A DNA stretch of 64,000 nt, from NCBI GenBank assembly GCA_002435325.1, contig DJMJ01000032.1:3074-67073 (forward strand), in the 5' to 3' direction. Of this stretch, positions 1 through 7,730 are shown piece after piece. The first letter of the stretch is position 1. Each line of letters opens with the position of its first letter. Origin of the DNA: Nitrospira sp. UBA6493. Its GTDB lineage: Bacteria > Nitrospirota > Nitrospiria > Nitrospirales > Nitrospiraceae. Both the position numbers and the translations under genes were made by a program. A model generated the notes under the pieces. The model saw only the letters and a list, made by a program, of their open reading frames with translations, was not told the DNA's origin and did not search any database.

Positions 1-1113
1 TTTTGCGTCATCCAGCGCTTCCAGCAAACCGACATAGGAGGCATTGTCCTTGGGAGCGGAGGCCAGGTAGGTCGTGCCCTGCGCCAGGTTGATCTGCGCC
101 TCCGGCAGCCCGACAAACTGCACGGCCTGCGCCACCGCATTAGCCACGATGAGCCCCATCGGATCGGCATTGCCCACATCCTCTGACGCGAAAATCACCA
201 TCCTGCGGGCAATGAACTTCGGATCTTCTCCCGCTTCCAGCATCCGGGCCAGCCAATAGAGCGCCCCGTTGGGATCGGAATCGCGCAGGCTTTTGATATA
301 GGCGGAAATGACGTTGTAATGTTCCTCGCCCGCCTTGTCATACCGCAGCACCTGTTTGTTCAATGACGCTGTCAGCAGGGCGTCATCGATCACCCGCCTT
401 CCATCCGGTCCGGCCGGCGCCTGCGTCACGACAAACTCAACTGCCGTGAGTAACGCCCGTGCATCGCCGTTGCCGAAGGCCACCAGCCGCTGCCGCGCCC
501 CAGGCGACAGACGCGCCTTCAATTGTCCCAGGCCGATGTCTGCATTGATGAGCGCCCGGTCCAGGATCTGGCCTAGCGCTTCATCAGACAGCGGTTTGAG
601 GACAACCAGGATTGAGCGCGAGAGCAGCGGACTGATGACTTCAAAGGAGGGATTCTCCGTCGTCGCCCCGACCAAAATCACCGTGCCCCGTTCGACGTGG
701 GGGAGAAAAGCATCCTGCTGGGCCTTGTTAAAGCGATGGATCTCGTCAACGAAGAGCACGGTCTTCTGCTGCTGCAACGCGAGCCGGTGTTCGGCGGCCT
801 TGATGATCTCGCGCAGTTCGGGAATGCCGCCGGTCACGGCGGAAAATGCTACGAAGTGGGCTTTGGTATGCCGGGCAATGAGGTGTGCCAGCGTGGTTTT
901 CCCCGACCCAGGCGGCCCCCAGAAGATTACGGAGGACAGGCGATCCGATTCAATGGCTTTGCGCAAAGGCCGGTCCTGGCCGACAATCTCATCCTGCCCG
1001 ACGAAGTCGGCAAACTCCTTCGGACGCATCCGCTCCGCCAGCGGCGCGTCAGCCTTCTTCCCGGCAGTCGCGGGGGCAAACAAATCAGGGCCTGGGTTGC
1101 GCGGAGTCGGCAT
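1..1113 (-). CDS. rarA: Replication-associated recombination protein A, AAA+ ATPase (3' part cut by window edge)
   Basis: RarA/MgsA acts at stalled replication forks. Only the first 371 codons are in the window; the C-terminal tetramerisation region lies beyond position 1. The N-terminus carries the family clamp-loader signature PLAERMRPKEFADFVGQ, followed by a Walker A motif GPPGSGKTT (about residues 62-70). The lid/sensor region follows, and the reading frame is open to base 1. The start ATG at 1113 begins MPTPRNPGPDLF, with the short disordered leader usual in RarA. It is divergent from the alpha/beta hydrolase, with about 110 bp between the starts that should hold both promoters. Identity is firm; nothing looks damaged. 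Confidence 0.93.
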   Translation of the reverse strand, partial: MPTPRNPGPDLFAPATAGKKADAPLAERMRPKEFADFVGQDEIVGQDRPLRKAIESDRLSSVIFWGPPGSGKTTLAHLIARHTKAHFVAFSAVTGGIPELREIIKAAEHRLALQQQKTVLFVDEIHRFNKAQQDAFLPHVERGTVILVGATTENPSFEVISPLLSRSILVVLKPLSDEALGQILDRALINADIGLGQLKARLSPGARQRLVAFGNGDARALLTAVEFVVTQAPAGPDGRRVIDDALLTASLNKQVLRYDKAGEEHYNVISAYIKSLRDSDPNGALYWLARMLEAGEDPKFIARRMVIFASEDVGNADPMGLIVANAVAQAVQFVGLPEAQINLAQGTTYLASAPKDNASYVGLLEALDDAK

Positions 1114-1226
1114 GACGTGCTCCTTGAAATGAGCGGATTGTATACGCCGATTCACCTGATCGCAAACGGCCCCTTGACCGGAGAGACCGCCGATGTTACG
1201 AACAGCGCCATCCTGGGGAGATGCCG

Positions 1227-2078
1227 ATGTACGCTACGATTAACGGAATATCGCTCGCCTATGACGATCAGGGGAAGGGCCTCCCCATCGTCTTTCTGCA
1301 CGCCTTCCCGCTGAATCGGACGATGTGGGCACAGCAGGAAGCCGACTTATCGGCGCAGTTTCGAACCATCACCATCGATCTGCGCGGACACGGCGAATCC
1401 GACGCGCCGCTCTGGCGCTACACCCTCGACCAGGCCACCGACGATGTCCGCGCATTATTGGACCATCTCTCCATCCCCCAAGCCCTGTTCGTCGGCCTGT
1501 CGATGGGAGGTTACATTCTATTGGCGTTCCATCGAAAGTATGCGGACCGGGTGAAGGGAATGGTGCTGGCCGATACGAGAGCACAGGCCGACACCGCGGA
1601 GGGAAGAGAGGGACGATTCCAGATGGCCCAGATCGCCTACAAGCAGGGGCCTTCCGCCATCGCCGATCTCATGCTCCCGAAACTCTTGAGCCCCGAGACG
1701 ATCCAGAGCAGGCCGGAGATTGTTCAGAGAGTTCGAACGATGATCGAGGGAAATCAGATGAGCGGCATCGTTGGGGATTTGATGGCGATGACCGAGCGCC
1801 CCGATTCTATGCCGCTCTTGAAACAGATCGCCTGCCCCACTCAGATCATCGTTGGCGAACTGGACCAGGCCACCCCGCCGGCAGACGCCAAGCTCATGGC
1901 CGATCAGATTCCCCATGCCAAGCTGGCACTCATCCCCAACGCCGCCCATCTGGCCAATATAGAGCAGCCGGAAATGTTCAGCGCGATCGTAGGGGAATTT
2001 GCCGCGAGTGTTAATCACAGGGCGCCCCAAAAGGCCAGCAAGGCCGCAGCGAGTGAAGGGCCGAGGCGTACCCGCTAG
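1227..2078 (+). CDS. Alpha/beta hydrolase (3-oxoadipate enol-lactonase-like)
   Basis: Soluble alpha/beta-hydrolase of 283 residues. The oxyanion region is HAFPLN, the nucleophile elbow GLSMGG puts Ser at residue 92, the acid is Asp213 in GELDQATPP, and His241 is in NAAHLANIEQP, so the triad is complete. The substrate cannot be read from sequence; the closest family type is small esterases/enol-lactonases. I chose ATG 1227 over ATG 1221 because GGGGAG lies six bases before it and abuts the earlier ATG. The last roughly 17 residues (after ...AASVNHRA) are encoded by the dispersed repeat at 2026-2137, so the original stop was probably lost when the repeat arrived. Convergent with folE. Confidence 0.85.
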   Translation: MYATINGISLAYDDQGKGLPIVFLHAFPLNRTMWAQQEADLSAQFRTITIDLRGHGESDAPLWRYTLDQATDDVRALLDHLSIPQALFVGLSMGGYILLAFHRKYADRVKGMVLADTRAQADTAEGREGRFQMAQIAYKQGPSAIADLMLPKLLSPETIQSRPEIVQRVRTMIEGNQMSGIVGDLMAMTERPDSMPLLKQIACPTQIIVGELDQATPPADAKLMADQIPHAKLALIPNAAHLANIEQPEMFSAIVGEFAASVNHRAPQKASKAAASEGPRRTR

Positions 2079-2137
2079 GGTACGTTGAGGATCTGAACGA
2101 TGCGAGAACGATGCTGGGGGCTTTTTCAACGTCCGCT
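2026..2137. repeat. Dispersed palindromic repeat, copy 1 (bidirectional terminator-like)
   Basis: About 112 bp that align along their whole length with 63662-63783. Shared blocks include CAAGGCCGCAGC, GAGGCGTAC, GTACGTTGAG, GCGAGAACG and CTTTTTCA. It can fold as one long imperfect hairpin: outer arms CCCCAAAAGGCC / GGGGGCTTTTTC, with an inner GCGTAC...GTACG. The copy lies between two convergent genes, codes the tail of the upstream hydrolase, and its right edge supplies the TAG stop of folE (CTA at 2136-2138). A bidirectional terminator or REP-like role is inferred. Confidence 0.8.
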
Positions 2138-2780
2138 AATCTGACTCGCCGACGCTGCCGCGCCGGATCAGCTTGAGGAACTCCAGCCTGGTTTGCTGCT
2201 GGGTGCGGAAGGCGCCGAGCATGGAGCTGCTGACAGCGACGGTGTTCTGCTTCTCGACGCCGCGCATCATCATGCAGAGGTGCCGCGCTTCGACGACAAC
2301 GCCTACCCCGTGCGCATTAAGCTTCGTCTTCAGTGTTTCAGCGATCTGCACGGTGAGCCGCTCCTGGACCTGGAGGCGGCGCGCGAAGGTATCCACGATG
2401 CGGGGGATCTTGCTGAGCCCGACCACTTTCTTATTCGGCAGATAACCCACATGGACTTTGCCGAAAAACGGCAGCATGTGGTGCTCACACATGCTGAAGA
2501 AATCAATGTCCTTCACGATGACCATTTCGTCATACTCGATCGGAAAGAGCGCGCCGTTGAGGAGATGGTCGATATCGCGCTGGTAGCCCTGGGTCATGAA
2601 GGCGAGCGCCTTGGCAACCCGCTCAGGCGTCTTAAGCAGGCCGTTGCGGCCAGGGTTCTCGCCGAGCGCCAGCAGCATTTCGGTCACCAGCGATTGCAGG
2701 ACCTCTACATCAGCTGGCCGTCCCGTCCCGCTCGCGTCATCACCCTCCGACCGCCGTCGAACCGATGCTCGCTTTGCCAT
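2136..2780 (-). CDS. folE: GTP cyclohydrolase I
   Basis: Converts GTP to 7,8-dihydroneopterin triphosphate, the first step of folate and biopterin synthesis; cytosolic homodecamer. At 214 residues it has normal length with a slightly long charged N-terminus. Zinc ligands are visible as Cys98 and His101 (MCEHHMLPF) and Cys169 (RHLCMMMRG). GYLPNKKVVGLSKIPRIVD and RLTVQIAE match the type IA signature. The start at 2780 has GGGAG just upstream. It follows the PTPS gene by 9 nt, so the two are one operon. Its stop codon is the first base triplet at the edge of the dispersed repeat, so transcription probably ends in that hairpin. Confidence 0.96.
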   Translation of the reverse strand: MAKRASVRRRSEGDDASGTGRPADVEVLQSLVTEMLLALGENPGRNGLLKTPERVAKALAFMTQGYQRDIDHLLNGALFPIEYDEMVIVKDIDFFSMCEHHMLPFFGKVHVGYLPNKKVVGLSKIPRIVDTFARRLQVQERLTVQIAETLKTKLNAHGVGVVVEARHLCMMMRGVEKQNTVAVSSSMLGAFRTQQQTRLEFLKLIRRGSVGESD

Positions 2781-2789
2781 AGTATCTCC

Positions 2790-3221
2790 CTAGGAATGCG
2801 CCCCTACGGGCGCCGGACCGGAATATTCGAAATAGTTGTCTCTGGTTTCGATCACGCCCACTTTCCGCAGTTGCCCGGCTGGGAGCTGGGTTACCAACAA
2901 ATCCCAGATGAGCAGAACCAAGTTTTCACCCGTCGTCGTTTTCGAGACGAATTCAGGATCGAGATTCAAGTCATGATGATCGAAGCGGGTAATGATCCGA
3001 TCAGCGACAATCCGGTCGAGCTCGTCGAGAGACACCACGGAACTTGATCCACCCTCATCGACAGCGCTTACCGTCACAAAGACGACATAGTTATGCCCGT
3101 GTCCATTGGGGTTGTTGCATTTCCCAAAGACGGCCCAGTTCTCTTCTTCAGACAGATGATGGGTGTGAAGCCGGTGCGCGGCACAAAACCGATATCGCCT
3201 GGTCATGCTGGTGCGGCCCAT
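2790..3221 (-). CDS. 6-pyruvoyltetrahydropterin synthase-type enzyme (PTPS/QueD family)
   Basis: Acts on dihydroneopterin triphosphate, the FolE product. The 143-residue sequence shows zinc ligands His16 (CAAHRL), His41 and His43 (NGHGHNY), and a candidate catalytic Cys35 in GKCNNPNGHGHNY. The Cys-to-His spacing is that of animal tetrahydrobiopterin-pathway PTPS rather than the shorter QueD spacing. A biopterin-type product is therefore favoured, but 6-carboxytetrahydropterin (QueD) or a dihydroneopterin aldolase-replacing role remains possible. AGGAG lies three bases before ATG 3221; Met6 is an alternative start. It is first gene of the PTPS-folE operon. Confidence 0.85.
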   Translation of the reverse strand: MGRTSMTRRYRFCAAHRLHTHHLSEEENWAVFGKCNNPNGHGHNYVVFVTVSAVDEGGSSSVVSLDELDRIVADRIITRFDHHDLNLDPEFVSKTTTGENLVLLIWDLLVTQLPAGQLRKVGVIETRDNYFEYSGPAPVGAHS

Positions 3222-3248
3222 GCGCTCCTGCCACTGCCATCGGGTTTC

Positions 3249-3294
3249 AAAAATATGAAGCCAGGGTCACCCGCAACCGGATGACCCTGGCTTC
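3249..3294 (-). terminator. Rho-independent terminator after erpA
   Basis: Perfect 13-bp stem: GAAGCCAGGGTCA (3257-3269) pairs with TGACCCTGGCTTC (3282-3294) around a 12-base loop. Read on the minus strand it is followed by ATATTTTTG. It lies about 50 bp past the erpA stop and just before the PTPS start, so it should end the nuoF-fdx-erpA transcript. Confidence 0.85.
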
Positions 3295-3342
3295 ACGCTA
3301 TCTCACAATTCTGGGCAGAGATCCTCTACTCAGAACGACCGT

Positions 3343-3663
3343 TTATGCGCTGAACGAGCTGCCGCAACCACACGTCGTTTTGGCTTGCGGATTCTTGATG
3401 GAGAAGCCGGAGCCCTGCACGCTGTCGACATAATCGACTTCCGCGCCCTGTAAAAGGGGAGCGCTCTGGGAATCCATAATGACCTTCACATCGCCCTTTT
3501 CAATAACGGTGTCGTCTTCGGCCATCTTGGACTCGAAGGCCATCCCATATTGATAGCCATGGCACCCACCACCACGGACGTAGACGCGCAGGCCAACCAC
3601 ATCCTTTTCCTCGGCCATCAACTCTCTGATCTTCTGTTCTGCCACCGGTGTAATCGTAACCAT
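3343..3663 (-). CDS. erpA: A-type iron-sulfur cluster carrier/insertion protein
   Basis: A-type carrier (IscA/ErpA/SufA family) that delivers Fe-S clusters to apo-proteins. The 106-residue protein has the three invariant cysteines: Cys34 in GGGCHGYQYG, and Cys98 and Cys100 in TTCGCGSSF. Length and the YVDSVQGSGFSIKNP segment are typical. ErpA, IscA and SufA cannot be separated with certainty from sequence alone. AGGAGG precedes ATG 3663. It is the last gene of a probable operon nuoF-ferredoxin-erpA, which pairs a cluster-delivery protein with two Fe-S proteins. Confidence 0.92.
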   Translation of the reverse strand: MVTITPVAEQKIRELMAEEKDVVGLRVYVRGGGCHGYQYGMAFESKMAEDDTVIEKGDVKVIMDSQSAPLLQGAEVDYVDSVQGSGFSIKNPQAKTTCGCGSSFSA

Positions 3664-3727
3664 TGCGTTCCTCCTCTATCTCCAGATCCGCAACCTGCGT
3701 CCTGGGTTAGCTTAGTGTAACACCTCT

Positions 3728-4075
3728 CTACCGAATATCAACACCCCGCGCTTCTGACTGCTTCGTCGTCGGCTCGGCAAACTTGGATTCAGGCACCCGG
3801 ACCACGACATCACCCAACACCCTCGCCTGGCATCCGAGCCGGTGCCAGGGCTCACGGAGAGCCTCCCGATCCAGCAAATCCTGCTCGTCAAAGTCGATCT
3901 CCGAGAGATTTTCCGCTCCGGACTGCACTTCGACCCGGCAGGTCGTACAGGAGGCATTCCCTCCACAATCGTGGTTCAGGGAGAACCCCAGCTCCTTCGC
4001 CGCATCCAGCAGGGTGAGGTTTCTCGTCACACTCCCGCTCTTCCCTTGCGGATGCAGAAACGTTACGCGCGGCAT
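3728..4075 (-). CDS. [2Fe-2S] ferredoxin, adrenodoxin/ISC type
   Basis: Small one-electron carrier, 115 residues. Cluster ligands are Cys37, Cys43, Cys46 and Cys82 (DCGGNASCTTC ... LGCQARV), with the C-x5-C-x2-C spacing of vertebrate-type/ISC ferredoxins. GAGGGACGAG precedes the ATG. The gene starts 16 nt after the nuoF-like stop, so the two are surely cotranscribed, and this ferredoxin may be the partner of that flavoprotein. A role in Fe-S assembly is the alternative, given erpA downstream. The last 15 residues are polar and not part of the fold. Confidence 0.9.
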   Translation of the reverse strand: MPRVTFLHPQGKSGSVTRNLTLLDAAKELGFSLNHDCGGNASCTTCRVEVQSGAENLSEIDFDEQDLLDREALREPWHRLGCQARVLGDVVVRVPESKFAEPTTKQSEARGVDIR

Positions 4076-4091
4076 CTCGTCCCTCTATGCT

Positions 4092-5390
4092 CTATGAATG
4101 AGCCCCGACAGCCGCAGGCTTGAACGGACAGCGCTGCAATCGGAGATGCTCTTCGTATTCTTTCTGGAACAGCTTCACGCTGCTCTGCACCAATACGGCG
4201 GCTCCGGTGACCAGCGTGCAATACCCCGTGCCTTTCACAAACCCGCAGAGTTGCAACAGACTGTCCAAATCTTTTTGCGTCCCCTGCCCCTCTTCGATCT
4301 TGGCCATCAAGGTGGCCAGATTGTTCGTCCCCATCCGGCAGGGGGGACATTGCCCGCAGCTCTCGCCCTTGAAAAAATTCGAATATTTCAGTGTCGCGGC
4401 CACCATGCAAGTCGCATCGTCGATCACGATGGTGCCGGCCGAACCCAGGCCGGTGCCGGCCTTCTTGAGCGAGTCGAAATCCATCTGCAAGTCCAGCTGA
4501 TCGGCTGTGACCATCGGAAAGGCCGGCCCCCCTGGAAACACAGCCTTGATGTTTCGTCCTCCAGGCACGCCGCCACCACACTTCTCGATCAGTTCGCGGA
4601 TGGTCACGCCCATGGGCATTTCATAGACACCGGGCCGATTCACCGAACCGCTCAATGAAAACATCATCGTACCGGGGCACTTTTCCGTTCCCACTTGGGT
4701 AAACCAGGCCGCGCCCTTGTAGAGAATCCGTGGAATATTGCAGAGCGTTTCGACGTTGTTGACCAGGGTCGGCTTCCCGTACAAACCAAAATCCGTCGGA
4801 TAGAAGGGCGGCTTCTGCCGCGGCATAGCCGGGCGCCCCTGCATCGACTCCAGCATAGCCGTCTCTTCACCGGCCACATAGCTTCCATAGCCATCGAAAA
4901 CTTGCAGGTCGAGGTCATAGCCGGTCCCCAGAATGTTCGTACCTAGAAACCCCTTGGCCTTCGCTTGCTCTAGCGCTTTCTTTAGATTATTCCGCTCATC
5001 TTCGTACTCGTGATTCACATAAATAAAGGCCGCTTTGGCCTGGACGGTATGCGCAGCAATCAGACAGCCTTCGATCAGCTGATGAGGAATCGACCGCAGC
5101 AAATGCCGGTCTTTAAACGTCCCCGGCTCATGCTCGCCCGCATTACAGACGAAATACCGTTCCTTCACCCGATGATTGAGGACCTTATCCCACTTCACAC
5201 CGGTTGGAAATCCCGCCCCACCGCGCCCACGAAGGCCGGCTTCCTTAAGCTCCGCCACGATGGCGTCAGGCGTTAAGCCGGACATGCAGCGCTTCCAGGC
5301 TTCATAGCCCCCGACCTTGAGGTAGCCCTCGATCTCCCAGGGCTGCCCCTCAAGCTGTTGCACTAAACGAGGTTCCGTCGCAATCGACAT
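4092..5390 (-). CDS. nuoF: NADH dehydrogenase flavoprotein subunit, NuoF family
   Basis: NADH- and FMN-binding 51-kDa-type subunit, 432 residues, the normal NuoF length. NADH-site glycines are GLRGRGGAGFPTG (52-64). The FMN loop is NAGEHEPGTFKDR (83-95; canonical members usually have NADESEPGT). GYGSYVAGEETAMLES follows, and the N3 [4Fe-4S] ligands are Cys345, Cys348, Cys351 and Cys391. No NuoE or NuoG gene is adjacent; instead a [2Fe-2S] ferredoxin and erpA follow. It may be the NuoF of complex I encoded apart from the rest, or an NADH:ferredoxin-type diaphorase, and the window cannot decide. GAAGGAAG precedes the ATG. Confidence 0.88.
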   Translation of the reverse strand: MSIATEPRLVQQLEGQPWEIEGYLKVGGYEAWKRCMSGLTPDAIVAELKEAGLRGRGGAGFPTGVKWDKVLNHRVKERYFVCNAGEHEPGTFKDRHLLRSIPHQLIEGCLIAAHTVQAKAAFIYVNHEYEDERNNLKKALEQAKAKGFLGTNILGTGYDLDLQVFDGYGSYVAGEETAMLESMQGRPAMPRQKPPFYPTDFGLYGKPTLVNNVETLCNIPRILYKGAAWFTQVGTEKCPGTMMFSLSGSVNRPGVYEMPMGVTIRELIEKCGGGVPGGRNIKAVFPGGPAFPMVTADQLDLQMDFDSLKKAGTGLGSAGTIVIDDATCMVAATLKYSNFFKGESCGQCPPCRMGTNNLATLMAKIEEGQGTQKDLDSLLQLCGFVKGTGYCTLVTGAAVLVQSSVKLFQKEYEEHLRLQRCPFKPAAVGAHS

Positions 5391-5561
5391 ACGTCTTCCT
5401 TCAGAAGAAATTCCGCGAGTTTAGAGGGTGTACTATAAGGCTGCCCCTACGCCTTCGTCAAGGTAACGGAGAGAGAATAGGCCTGAATCTCAAGCAGTTA
5501 GGGCAAGCGCCCTATGTGAGAATAGGCATACAGGGCATACCGACGGGAGATCGCGCACGGA

Positions 5562-5609
5562 GGGGGGGGGGGCGCTCTGCCCGCCGACTCGGCCTGAGCC
5601 GAGTCAGCG
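5562..5609 (-). terminator. Hairpin plus G11 tract after the PuuD-like gene
   Basis: GACTCGGC (5586-5593) pairs with GCCGAGTC (5598-5605) around CTGA, extendable at its base. It lies about 20 bp past the minus-strand stop at 5626. There is no T-run; instead an uninterrupted run of 11 G (5562-5572; C on the transcript) follows. It may be a weak terminator. Confidence 0.45.
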
Positions 5610-5625
5610 GGAGACGCATTGGCCT

Positions 5626-6213
5626 TTACTTGAAGTGGCTTCCGGCCCCCATGAAAAACAGCATGGGAATAGAGAGCATGACATTCACGCGGGATGCGAG
5701 CAAGGCGGTCCGGCCCCACTGGGCCATTTCCGGCGGAGCCGGAGTGCCCTGCGCGGCGGCCGTCACGGCGGCAATGATCTTCTTCTGGTTCGGCCAGATA
5801 ATCCCGTGAACATTCCCCATCATGATGATACCCAGGAGACCGCCGATACCCAGCGCCATCGCACCCGTGCCACCCTTAGAGTAGAGATACCCATAGAGGG
5901 CAATGCCCGCCAATACCGTCACGGTCGCACCATGCCGGAAGTAATTCAATGCCGTCGGCATGAGCTTGGGAATGACGATATTCTTGGTAGGACCATCCAA
6001 ACTCTTGAGGAAACCGGCATTGATGAAATTGAAGAAATACAGAATGCCAATCCAGGTGATTCCGGCAATGAAATGCACCCACCTGGCCAACATGCCGACC
6101 CAATCCACCTCGCCGGCTCCGATGCCGGATACGCCTAGAAACACACCGATCAATACCGCTGCCAGTGCAAAGCCGACCGCGGCTGTCTGAAACGGATCTT
6201 CAAGAAACTTCAT
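5626..6213 (-). CDS. Membrane protein with PuuD-like (urate oxidase N-terminal) domain
   Basis: 195 residues with about four to five membrane helices. The block ARWVHFIAGITWIGILYFF is characteristic of the membrane domain first named in PuuD urate hydroxylases (DUF989), whose conserved histidines suggest haem or metal binding. The cytochrome-c part of PuuD is absent, so urate oxidation should not be assumed. I chose ATG 6213 (MKFLEDPFQ) because GGAGGAGAGGGGAA lies directly before it; the longer frame adds 24 unlikely residues. It lies between mdh and nuoF on the same strand. Its function in this lineage is unknown to me. Confidence 0.72.
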   Translation of the reverse strand: MKFLEDPFQTAAVGFALAAVLIGVFLGVSGIGAGEVDWVGMLARWVHFIAGITWIGILYFFNFINAGFLKSLDGPTKNIVIPKLMPTALNYFRHGATVTVLAGIALYGYLYSKGGTGAMALGIGGLLGIIMMGNVHGIIWPNQKKIIAAVTAAAQGTPAPPEMAQWGRTALLASRVNVMLSIPMLFFMGAGSHFK

Positions 6214-6304
6214 AATTCCCCTCTCCTCCCACGGTTTATATTCTCCGGCGCGGTGTTTCCGCGCCCCTCCAAGCACGTCAAGCAAGCCGATCTGCCCGCT
6301 CCGC

Positions 6305-7246
6305 TCAGTACCCCATCACACGATCGACATTGGCACAGAGTTCACGCACGGCATCAGCCGACGTCATCAACGCCGCCCGCTCATCCGCCGTCAGCTCATA
6401 TTCCAGAATCTCTTCCGCGCCGCCACGGCCCAGCTTGACCGGGACGCCCACGATCACATCTTTCAATCCATACTCCCCTTCGCATAAAACCGCCGACGGC
6501 ACAACCCGCTTTTGGTCCTGCATAATCGCATCGACCATATCCACCGCCGAAGCCGACGGCGCATAGAAGGCGCTGCCGGTTTTCAGCAGGCCGACGATCT
6601 CCGCCCCGCCCTCGCGCGTGCGCTTGACGATCGCCTCCAGCCGGTCTTTCTGAATCAACCCCGACACCGGCTTCCCCTTAACGGTCGTATAGCGGGGCAG
6701 CGGCACCATCGTATCGCCGTGGCCGCCAAGCACCATCGCCTGCACGTCCGGCCCCGGCACATTCAACTCGGAGGCGATGAAGGTGCGCATCCGGGCTGAG
6801 TCGAGTACGCCGGCCATGCCGATCACGCGGGATTTGTGGAATTGGCTGACCTTCAGCGCGACATGCACCATCGCATCCAGCGGATTGGTGACCAGCAAGA
6901 GGATGACCTCGGGCGACCGCGCAACCAGTTCCTTGACCACGGACTGGACGATCTTGCAATTCGTGGCAAGCAATTCATCGCGGCTCATACCCGGCTTGCG
7001 CGCGATACCGGAGGTAATGACCGCCACCGACGACCCGGCCGTTTCTTCATAGCCGTTCGTCCCGACCACCTTCGTGCTATAGCCGCACACCGGTCCGGCC
7101 TGGGCGATATCCAAGGCCTTACCTTGCGGCACCCCCTCCACAATGTCCACCAGCACCACGTCATAGCGATCACGCTCGGCCAGCCGCTGTGCCGCCGTGC
7201 CGCCGACATTGCCCGCGCCCACCACTGTAATTTTCGGTCGCCCCAT
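6305..7246 (-). CDS. mdh: Malate dehydrogenase (NAD-dependent, LDH-like type)
   Basis: Interconverts malate and oxaloacetate; in an rTCA-cycle organism it would run reductively. 313 residues. The dinucleotide fold GAGNVGG is at 10-16, and Asp34 (VLVDIV) sets NAD preference. Substrate arginines are Arg83 and Arg89 (IARKPGMSRDELL), and Arg152 lies in VLDSARMR. The catalytic His176 is in GGHGDTMVP. Arg83 marks malate rather than lactate use. Start 7246 has GAGGAGTCGATC before ATG. The following gene on the strand is the PuuD-like membrane protein, about 90 bp on. Confidence 0.95.
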   Translation of the reverse strand: MGRPKITVVGAGNVGGTAAQRLAERDRYDVVLVDIVEGVPQGKALDIAQAGPVCGYSTKVVGTNGYEETAGSSVAVITSGIARKPGMSRDELLATNCKIVQSVVKELVARSPEVILLLVTNPLDAMVHVALKVSQFHKSRVIGMAGVLDSARMRTFIASELNVPGPDVQAMVLGGHGDTMVPLPRYTTVKGKPVSGLIQKDRLEAIVKRTREGGAEIVGLLKTGSAFYAPSASAVDMVDAIMQDQKRVVPSAVLCEGEYGLKDVIVGVPVKLGRGGAEEILEYELTADERAALMTSADAVRELCANVDRVMGY

Positions 7247-7257
7247 GATCGACTCCT

Positions 7258-7323
7258 CGTTAGGCGTAAAACGTAAAACGTGACGCGCCCATCCCCTGAC
7301 GCCTCACCCCTAACCCCTCACGC
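7258..7323. repeat. Degenerate short-motif repeat between mdh and the 7318 gene
   Basis: About 65 bp of low-complexity sequence made of variants of a 7-8 base unit (TAAAACG, TAAAACGTG, CGCC/CCTCAC). It resembles the tract at 7731-7842 on the other side of the same small gene. No hairpin or promoter stands out. A slippage-derived spacer is the simplest reading. Confidence 0.5.
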
Positions 7324-7725
7324 ATGTTCGTGTTCCGTCCAGCCCGCGACTTTGAAATTGATAGTGCAGACGAAATTCTCACCATCGTAGAAATTGACTT
7401 TGATTTTCTTCTTCCCGAACGTGGTGGCCAGAAACTCCTCCGGATTATCGACCAGCGCTTGATACCCCCCGGGCGGATATTCCGCCAGATCGTGGAACAC
7501 CACGATCATCCCCGCCTTCACTTCTTGCAGCAGTTTGGCCGAGCAGCGCGGATAGACCTCCCAGAACTTCGCCTCGATCAAATCTTTGGTCGGCTCAGGC
7601 CGATCCTCCCCCGGCTTAACCGGCTGCGCGAACTTCGCCAGCCGCCGCACATAGGGGTACTGATGCCCGGTAAAGAGCTTGTATAACCACGGTGGGACTG
7701 TCGGCCGGTCAGTTTCGTTCGCCAT
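7318..7725 (-). CDS. Conserved hypothetical protein, 135 aa
   Basis: Soluble 135-residue protein with no signal peptide or membrane helix. It begins MANETDRPTVPPWLYKLFTG and contains YPRCSAKLLQEVKAGMIVVFHDLAEYPPGGY, with a C-terminal beta-rich half ending in GWTEHEHA. A single Cys and several His give no clear metal site. I do not recognise the family. The codon pattern and frame look genuine and there is no competing ORF. It sits between mdh and the vWA gene, flanked on both sides by similar degenerate repeats. Confidence 0.7.
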   Translation of the reverse strand: MANETDRPTVPPWLYKLFTGHQYPYVRRLAKFAQPVKPGEDRPEPTKDLIEAKFWEVYPRCSAKLLQEVKAGMIVVFHDLAEYPPGGYQALVDNPEEFLATTFGKKKIKVNFYDGENFVCTINFKVAGWTEHEHA

Positions 7726-7730
7726 AAGTC

